This document shows, piece by piece, positions 56,827 to 64,000 of a stretch of 64,000 bases of DNA. Numbering within the stretch: the stretch's first letter is position 1; each line of letters starts with the position of its first letter. The position numbers and the translations under genes are program-made. Origin of the DNA: Bifidobacterium adolescentis ATCC 15703 (GTDB lineage: Bacteria; Actinomycetota; Actinomycetes; Actinomycetales; Bifidobacteriaceae); NCBI RefSeq assembly GCF_000010425.1, contig NC_008618.1, positions 1,977,946-2,041,945 of the forward strand. The letters run 5' to 3'. The notes under the pieces were generated by a model. It was not told where the DNA came from. It did no database searches and saw only the letters and a program-made list of their open reading frames with translations.

Positions 56827-59352
56827 ATGGTAGACAGCACACTGTTCTCGCTGGCCACGCTCAACGCCCATCCGGCAATGAATCCGGATTCGGTGATCCA
56901 GGGCGATCATTGGCGCATCGGCCTCATCACGGACGCGCTCGTCCGTTTCGAATGGTCCGACAGCGGCCGTTTCGTGGATGACGCCACGCAGATGGCGATG
57001 GTCCGTGATTTCGGCGAAAAGCCTGAATTCACCGTCACCGAACGTAATGGCTGGCTGGAAATCGACACCCCGTCGCTGCATATCTCCTACAACCAGCGCA
57101 AGTTCTCTCCGGAAGGCCTGTACGCAACCGTCAAGCACGTCAACGCCATCGAAAACACTTGGCATTACGGCGACGTGCAGCGCAGGAACCTCGGCGGCAC
57201 CTACCGTACGCTCGACGAGGCGAACGGCCGCATCCCCGTCGATCCGGGCGTCAACAGCACCGACGGTTGGGCGATCATCGACGATTCCAAGTCGAACGTC
57301 ATCCGCGAAACCGCCGAAGTGAACGGCAACCACAACGATTTCGGCACGTGGGCGACCCCGAAGGAAGAGCCGACCACCGACCTGTACCTGTTCGGCTACG
57401 GCCACCGCTACCGTGAGGCCGTGCACGCCCTGTACCGCCTGACCGGCCCGACCCCGCTGCTGCCGCGCTTCGTGCTGGGCAACTGGTGGAGCCGCTACCA
57501 CCGCTATACCGAAACCGAATACCGTCAGCTCGTCGAACGTTTCGAAAAGGAAGGCATCCCGTTCACCACGGCCGTCATCGATATGGACTGGCACCTGGTT
57601 GACGACGTCGACCCGAAGTACGGCTCCGGCTGGACCGGCTACACGTGGAACAAGGACTTCTTCCCGGATCCGAAGCGCTTCCTCAACTGGCTGCACGAGC
57701 ATGGCATGAAGGCCACGCTCAACGTCCACCCGAGGGACGGCGTGCGCGCGTTCGAAGAGCTGTATCCGCAGGTCGCCAAGGCCATGAACATCGATCCGGA
57801 AAGCGGCGAGGCCGTGCAGTTCGACCTGACCGATCCGAAGTTCATGGAGGTCTACTTCGACCAGCTCCACCACCCGATGGAGGAAGATGGCGTCGACTTC
57901 TGGTGGATTGACTGGCAGCAGGGCGGCCTGACGCGGCAGCCGGGACTCGACCCGCTGTGGGGCCTGAACCACCTGCATTACCTCGATTCCGCCCGCAACG
58001 ACGGCAGCGACTACAGCGAACGCAACCCGCGCCCGCTCACCTTCTCGCGTTACGCCGGCCCGGGCTCACACCGCTACCCGATCGGCTTCTCCGGCGACAC
58101 CGTCGTGACGTGGGAGTCGCTGAAGTTCCAGCCGGAATTCACCGCCTGCGCTTCCAACATCGGCTACGGCTGGTGGAGCCACGACATCGGCGGCCACATG
58201 TTCGGCTACCGTGACGAGGAACTGGAGGTCCGCTGGTACCAGCTGGGCGCGTTCAGCCCGATCAACCGTCTGCATTCCACCGATTCGCCGTTCAACGGCA
58301 AGGAGCCGTGGAACTTCCACGGCGATGCGGAACGTGCGATGACGTCCGCGCTGCGCCTGCGCCATGCGATGATCCCGTACCTGTACACGATGAACCGTCG
58401 CGCCGCGTTCGACAACGAGCCGCTCGTGCAGCCGCTGTACTGGGACTATCCGGAAATCGAAGCCGCATACAAGCTCACCGACGAATTCCGTTTCGGCACC
58501 GAGCTGCTGGTCGCGCCGATCGTCGATCCAGCCGAGCGTTCCGTGCAGCGTGCGAAGGCCGACGTGTGGCTGCCGCAGGGCGAATGGTTCGATTTCTTCG
58601 ACGGTCGCCATTACACGTCTCGTCCGGCCGAAGGCCGCCGTCTGGAGGCTTGGCGCGATCTCGACCGCATGCCGGTGTTCGCTAAGCCCGGCGCGATCGT
58701 GCCGCTGCAGATGCCCGCCGAGGGTGAGGCGCTCAACTCCGTGGCCAACCCGCGCGCACTGCAGGTAGTGGTGTTCCCGGGTGCCGAAAACAGCTTCACG
58801 CTGTGGGAGGATGACGGTGCCGCACAGAGCAAGGATCGTTGGGCATCCACCGAAATGGCGCTGCGTTTTGAGGGCGATTCCGCACAGTTCTCGATCGCCC
58901 CTGCGGAAGGTGCGACGGACGTCATTCCGGCTTCCCGCGATTGGACGGTCACGTTCCGTGGCATCGCTCCGGAAGCGATGCACGCCGTCCGCGCGACCGT
59001 CGACGGCTCTGCCGCCGCTCCGGAAGTCGCGTACGATGCGGAAACGCTGAGCCTGACCGTCACGCTGCGTGACGTGCCGACGAGCTCCGCAATCGCCATC
59101 GATTCCGCCGACGGTCTTGCCGTTGCGGACGATCCGGTTGAAGCCGACGCGTTCGCCGTGCTGAAGGATGCGCAGATGCTGTACATGACCAAGGAGCACG
59201 CATACCGCGCGATCCGCGAGCTGGGCAAGGATGCGCTGCCGGCACTGAGCACGCTGGAGGATCTGCACGGCGTTGGCGCGCAGACCAAACACCAGTCCCA
59301 CATGCCGCAGCCGGTCATCCAGGCCCTGGCCGAAGTGCTGACCCGCAACTGA
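56827..59352 (+). CDS. Glycoside hydrolase family 31 alpha-glucosidase-like protein
   Basis: An 841-residue cytoplasmic enzyme. The N-terminal beta-sandwich leads to a TIM barrel with GNWWSRYHRYTE (218-229), IDMDWH (251-256), nucleophile D362 in FWWIDWQQGG and acid/base D424 in GFSGDTVVTW. GYGWWSHDIGGHMFG is also typical. Two beta domains and a ~60-residue helical tail (KDAQMLYMTKEHAYRAIREL) complete it. The WIDWQ variant differs from the WxDMNE pattern common in alpha-glucosidases, so alpha-glucan, alpha-xyloside or another alpha-linkage is possible. AAAGGAG fixes the start. No signal peptide is seen. Confidence 0.92.
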   Translation: MVDSTLFSLATLNAHPAMNPDSVIQGDHWRIGLITDALVRFEWSDSGRFVDDATQMAMVRDFGEKPEFTVTERNGWLEIDTPSLHISYNQRKFSPEGLYATVKHVNAIENTWHYGDVQRRNLGGTYRTLDEANGRIPVDPGVNSTDGWAIIDDSKSNVIRETAEVNGNHNDFGTWATPKEEPTTDLYLFGYGHRYREAVHALYRLTGPTPLLPRFVLGNWWSRYHRYTETEYRQLVERFEKEGIPFTTAVIDMDWHLVDDVDPKYGSGWTGYTWNKDFFPDPKRFLNWLHEHGMKATLNVHPRDGVRAFEELYPQVAKAMNIDPESGEAVQFDLTDPKFMEVYFDQLHHPMEEDGVDFWWIDWQQGGLTRQPGLDPLWGLNHLHYLDSARNDGSDYSERNPRPLTFSRYAGPGSHRYPIGFSGDTVVTWESLKFQPEFTACASNIGYGWWSHDIGGHMFGYRDEELEVRWYQLGAFSPINRLHSTDSPFNGKEPWNFHGDAERAMTSALRLRHAMIPYLYTMNRRAAFDNEPLVQPLYWDYPEIEAAYKLTDEFRFGTELLVAPIVDPAERSVQRAKADVWLPQGEWFDFFDGRHYTSRPAEGRRLEAWRDLDRMPVFAKPGAIVPLQMPAEGEALNSVANPRALQVVVFPGAENSFTLWEDDGAAQSKDRWASTEMALRFEGDSAQFSIAPAEGATDVIPASRDWTVTFRGIAPEAMHAVRATVDGSAAAPEVAYDAETLSLTVTLRDVPTSSAIAIDSADGLAVADDPVEADAFAVLKDAQMLYMTKEHAYRAIRELGKDALPALSTLEDLHGVGAQTKHQSHMPQPVIQALAEVLTRN

Positions 59353-59373
59353 CCTCATCGCAATAATTCAAAA

Positions 59374-59428
59374 TAAAACGCGTGCGCGTCCGGATGGTTT
59401 CCGCCCGGACGCACACGCGTTTTGTTTT
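59374..59428 (+). terminator. Strong terminator of the GH31 gene
   Basis: AAACGCGTGCGCGTCCGG (59376-59393) pairs with CCGGACGCACACGCGTTT (59405-59422), with one mismatch, followed by TGTTTT. Confidence 0.85.
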
Positions 59429-59657
59429 ATGTACGAAATTACGCAACGCGCTACTGTTCGGTGGCACATCGCCGTTTACGACTTTGGCTGCTCTTATCAT
59501 TCCAGCCATCGCAATCGGACTAACAGTGGCCAGTCTGCAATGGCTTCCCAAAGGATTGTATCTATTGCTGATACTGGGCTTCGGCATAGTGGTACAACTG
59601 CAAATACCACTGTTCGAACATGCACTAAAACCCTATGTAAATAAGGTGGCCGCATAG
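59412..59657 (+). pseudogene. C-terminal remnant of a membrane protein
   Basis: An open stretch without a plausible start encodes two hydrophobic helices (FTTLAALIIPAIAIGLTVAS and LPKGLYLLLILGFGIVVQLQ) and ends PYVNKVAA. It overlaps the GH31 terminator and is lower in G+C than its surroundings. It looks like the tail of a lost transporter or permease gene next to the insertion-sequence debris. The parent family is not recognised. Confidence 0.35.
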
Positions 59658-59709
59658 CAGCAAGCAAGTTTCCAAGCTTTTGAGCAAATACAATAAAGCT
59701 CAATCTTTC

Positions 59710-59732
59710 GGGCGGTAGCAGTGCTACCGCCC
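59710..59732. terminator. Small perfect hairpin
   Basis: GGGCGGTAGCA pairs perfectly with TGCTACCGCCC around a single base. It lies between the membrane-protein remnant and the insertion-sequence remains, and probably terminated the lost gene. Confidence 0.5.
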
Positions 59733-59840
59733 ATTTACGTTTTCATTCGCATTTCGTATGAACCGCATGACACTTTTCTCTTTAAGGCATCGAGGTGGTG
59801 ACGTTTTCTTGGACTTCCCGACCGGGAGGAGAACCCCCTT

Positions 59841-59922
59841 ATGGCGAAGTACAGCAAGGAGCAGCGCGACAGAGCCATGGACCTGTACATCAGATACGAG
59901 CGCTGCGCCGCGGACGTGGATT
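59841..59922 (+). mobile_element. 5' fragment of an insertion-sequence transposase gene
   Basis: The frame starts MAKYSKEQRDRAMDLYIRYE and continues to CAADV, resembling the N-terminus of IS3-type OrfA proteins. The resemblance stops abruptly at about 59920. A second element then begins, so the first appears to be interrupted. Confidence 0.5.
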
Positions 59923-59929
59923 GGCTACA

Positions 59930-60810
59930 ATGTATTAGACCCTCCGATGAGGGACGAATGACGTGGGATTGGAGGCCGACGATGGCCGACCCGAAACATC
60001 CCCGCCACCACGGCGAGGCGTTCAAACGGCAGATCGCGCAGTCGTGCGAGAGCGGCAAGCCATCCCGGGAGATCAGGGCCGGGCACGACATCGCGCGATC
60101 GACCCCGCGGCGCCGGGTCCAAGGCATCCGCGACAGCGGCTCCACCCGGGCCGCGGACAACCGCACGCCCGGGCGGAACGAGCCGATCGAGCCGGGGAGG
60201 CGCGACCGGCGGTTGGAGATGGAGGTGGACGTTTCAGAACAAGCGGCGCCGGTATTCGCACGAAGGCAGGCGTGATACGGGCCAACGCCGCCCGCTGCCC
60301 GATATCGGCGCGATGCGGGATACCGGGCGTTCCCCGCCCCACCTGTTACTGGATGACCGGGCGTCCCGGGACGGAGCGTGCGGATCCGATCGCCGGCGAC
60401 GTGCGCGCGGTCCGGCGCGACGGCCGCGAACGCTACGGCGCCAGGAAGATCAAGGCCGCCCTGGAAAGGAAGGGCGTCACCGCGTCCAGGAGACGCATCG
60501 GCAACATCATGCGCGAACAGGGCATGCGGGCGCGTACGCGCGCGGACGGTCCGAACCGCACAGGACGCGGGCCGACGAGGCCAGGCTCGCGAACCTGCTG
60601 GACCGCGGGTTCGACGGCTACGCCCCGCACACGCATCCGGCGGGCGATCTTACCTATGTCCGCGTCGGCGGAGACTGGGCGTACGTGTGTCTGCTGGTCG
60701 ACCTGGCGGACAGGGGCATCGTCGGCCATTCCGCCGGGCGGACCCCAGGACGCAAGCCTGGTGCTGGGCGCGTTCGCCACCCTCGGCTTCCCGCTGACGG
60801 ACGTCCAGGA
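59930..60810 (+). mobile_element. Decayed IS3-family insertion sequence (orfA and truncated orfB)
   Basis: OrfA-like coding starts near 59982 (MADPKHPRHHGEAFKRQIAQ) with a helix-turn-helix and leucine-zipper-type tail (RRDRRLEMEVDVSEQAA). OrfB-like pieces follow: the HTH_21 part RYGARKIKAALERKGVTASR, then in another frame DLTYVRVGGDWAYVCLLVDL from the integrase core. They then switch back to LVLGAFATLGFPLTDVQ and stop near 60808. At least two frameshifts are needed, and the second Asp and the Glu of the DDE triad are missing. It cannot encode an active transposase. Confidence 0.75.
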
Positions 60811-60880
60811 AACAGGGGTTTGCCGGCCGGAAGGGTCCGCAGGCCCCTCTTCCCGTATTCTGACGTTAGGAGACAACAGC

Positions 60881-62128
60881 ATGCAGGCGGATCGTGTGAG
60901 AGAGACGGAACGAATCAACGACGCGTTCCTCGAGGAGGTCGTGCCATTCGCGGTGCACGGCGCCACAATCGTCGACGCGCGTGGAATGACGAAAAACGGT
61001 TGGCTCGTTTCCGACGGACGGTCGATAGTCGAAACGGGATGCGCCGAAACGGACTTCGAAACGGCCTGCCGGCTGGTCCACGTCGAGCAAGATCATATTG
61101 TTAACGCTAACGGAATGGTGATGACGCCCGGATACGTCGACATCCACTCGCACGGCGCATGGGGAAGCTCGTTCGATGACGGCGAGAAGGGGATCACGAC
61201 CGCCCGAGCCGGACACATGGCGCACGGAACGACGAGACAGGTCCTGAGCCTCATCACCAATCCCATCGACGTCATCTGCGGTAACTTGAAGACGGTCCAC
61301 GACATGATGCCGGACCGCCCGGATATTCTGGGCGCGCACCTCGAAGGACCGTTCCTCGCCATGCCCCGGAAAGGCGCCCATGATCCCAATTGCCTAGTCG
61401 ATCCCACTCCGGATCTCGTATCCAGAATGCTGGACGCCGCCGATGGGTGTCTCAGACAGATCACCATCGCGCCGGAACTTCCGCATGGAATCGACGCAAT
61501 CCGCCGTTTCTTCCTGGCCGGAGTGGTTCCGGCGGTCGGCCACTGCGATGCCGACTACCAGACTGCCAGAAAAGGATTCGACGCCGGAGCCGGAATCATG
61601 ACCCATATGTTCAATGCCATGAACGGGCTGCACCACCGCGACCCCGGCCCGATTCCGGCGGCAGTGGAGGATCCGAGGGTCACCATCGAGCTTATCAACG
61701 ACGGATTCCACGTGCAGGATCCCATGGTCAAGCTCGGATTCGGGCTTGCGCCCCATAGAATCGCCTTCGTCACCGACGCCATGGCCGCGACCGACTGTCC
61801 GGACGGGCATTACCTCCTCGGGGCTCTGGATGTAGATGTGCGGGACGGTCATGCCAGACTCGCCTCCAATGGAGCCATCGCCGGTTCTACACTGCTATTG
61901 GAAAAGGCCGTGTCTCGCGCGGTGCTGGAGCTCGGCATCAGTCCGGTCGACGCGGTGGAAGCGGCGACGCTGACCCCTGCGCGGGCATTTGGCTTCGACC
62001 GTCGAAATGACGTGACAGGCTTCCCGATCGGTCTGCTCGCTCCGGGATTCGCGGCCGACGTGCTGCTCCTTGATCAGGAAACCTGGACGGTGCGACGCGT
62101 CTGGTGCAACGGGCATCCGGTGAGATAA
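60881..62128 (+). CDS. nagA: N-acetylglucosamine-6-phosphate deacetylase
   Basis: A 415-residue amidohydrolase that converts GlcNAc-6-phosphate to GlcN-6-phosphate and acetate. It has metal/active-site residues H89 and H91 (VDIHSHG), E155 (AHLEGPF), H221 (VGHCDA), H242 (THMFNAM) and catalytic D299 (VTDAMAA). TAGG and AGGAG 8 bases before the ATG at 60881 support this start. The same frame stays open far upstream through transposase debris, so longer predictions would be wrong. The GH42 gene starts 35 bases downstream, so both are one operon that may process galactosyl-GlcNAc sugars. Confidence 0.93.
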   Translation: MQADRVRETERINDAFLEEVVPFAVHGATIVDARGMTKNGWLVSDGRSIVETGCAETDFETACRLVHVEQDHIVNANGMVMTPGYVDIHSHGAWGSSFDDGEKGITTARAGHMAHGTTRQVLSLITNPIDVICGNLKTVHDMMPDRPDILGAHLEGPFLAMPRKGAHDPNCLVDPTPDLVSRMLDAADGCLRQITIAPELPHGIDAIRRFFLAGVVPAVGHCDADYQTARKGFDAGAGIMTHMFNAMNGLHHRDPGPIPAAVEDPRVTIELINDGFHVQDPMVKLGFGLAPHRIAFVTDAMAATDCPDGHYLLGALDVDVRDGHARLASNGAIAGSTLLLEKAVSRAVLELGISPVDAVEAATLTPARAFGFDRRNDVTGFPIGLLAPGFAADVLLLDQETWTVRRVWCNGHPVR

Positions 62129-62148
62129 TTGATTTCAAGGTTCAATGA

Positions 62149-64000
<1,852 letters not shown>

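Noticed and set aside
59963..62128. 721-residue fusion of transposase debris and NagA
   Set aside because: The upstream part is frameshifted IS DNA; NagA has its own ribosome site and a normal length from 60881.

Overview
The window reads as chromosomal DNA of a Bifidobacterium, most likely from the adolescentis/dentium/catenulatum group. The reasons are high G+C, Bifidobacterium-like 16S and 23S rRNA, an rrn operon without spacer tRNAs, and a dense set of sugar importers and glycoside hydrolases under LacI and ROK regulators. The species is inferred, not proven. Both ends cut genes: a sugar ABC permease on the left and a GH42 beta-galactosidase on the right.

Layout. 0-3.7 kb: a first sugar importer (permease fragment and binding lipoprotein, minus strand) around a LacI regulator with candidate operators. 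4-6.5 kb: housekeeping and hypothetical genes (histidine phosphatase, DUF4235, nitroreductase, a small Cys/His protein). 6.5-12.3 kb: one rRNA operon on the minus strand (16S-23S-5S) with promoter, antitermination-like elements and tandem terminators. 12.5-14.6 kb: a sirtuin and threonine ammonia-lyase. 14.8-23.9 kb: an alpha-1,6-galactoside/glucoside locus (GH13 alpha-glucosidase, two permeases, binding protein, ROK regulator, GH36 alpha-galactosidase). 24-31.7 kb: tadA, a Na+/H+ antiporter, an esterase, dcd and a Ca2+-type P-ATPase. 32-36.2 kb: a GH2 beta-galactosidase and an HdeD-like membrane protein. 36.4-42.4 kb: a LacI-controlled operon of binding protein, two permeases and a DUF2961/GH172 enzyme. 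42.5-48.5 kb: a tiny probably highly expressed protein, an MFS transporter, rlmB, a DUF4032 kinase-like protein and msmK. 48.8-53.6 kb: an AgrA/AgrC-like two-component system, a ClC channel and GtrA. 53.6-59.4 kb: GH3 and GH31 glycosidases. 59.4-64 kb: decayed insertion sequences, then nagA and GH42.

How it fits together. Three importers (one only partly visible) bring in oligosaccharides, but none has its own ATPase in view. The single msmK gene at 47-48 kb could energise all of them, as MsmK/UgpC-type ATPases do elsewhere. Imported sugars would be cut in the cytoplasm by GH2, GH3, GH13, GH31, GH36, GH42 and GH172 enzymes, none of which has an obvious signal peptide. Regulators sit beside their targets, and repeated operator-like motifs link them: three perfect GAAACGTTTC palindromes at the GH172 operon, and one ROK-type motif shared by the ROK/transporter promoter and the GH36 promoter.

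The best leads for new biology are the GH172 locus, a 41-residue codon-biased protein, a candidate structured small RNA at 26.9 kb, the overlapping GH3-GtrA pair, and an AgrA/AgrC-like system with no visible peptide genes. No CRISPR array, prophage or tRNA gene was seen.
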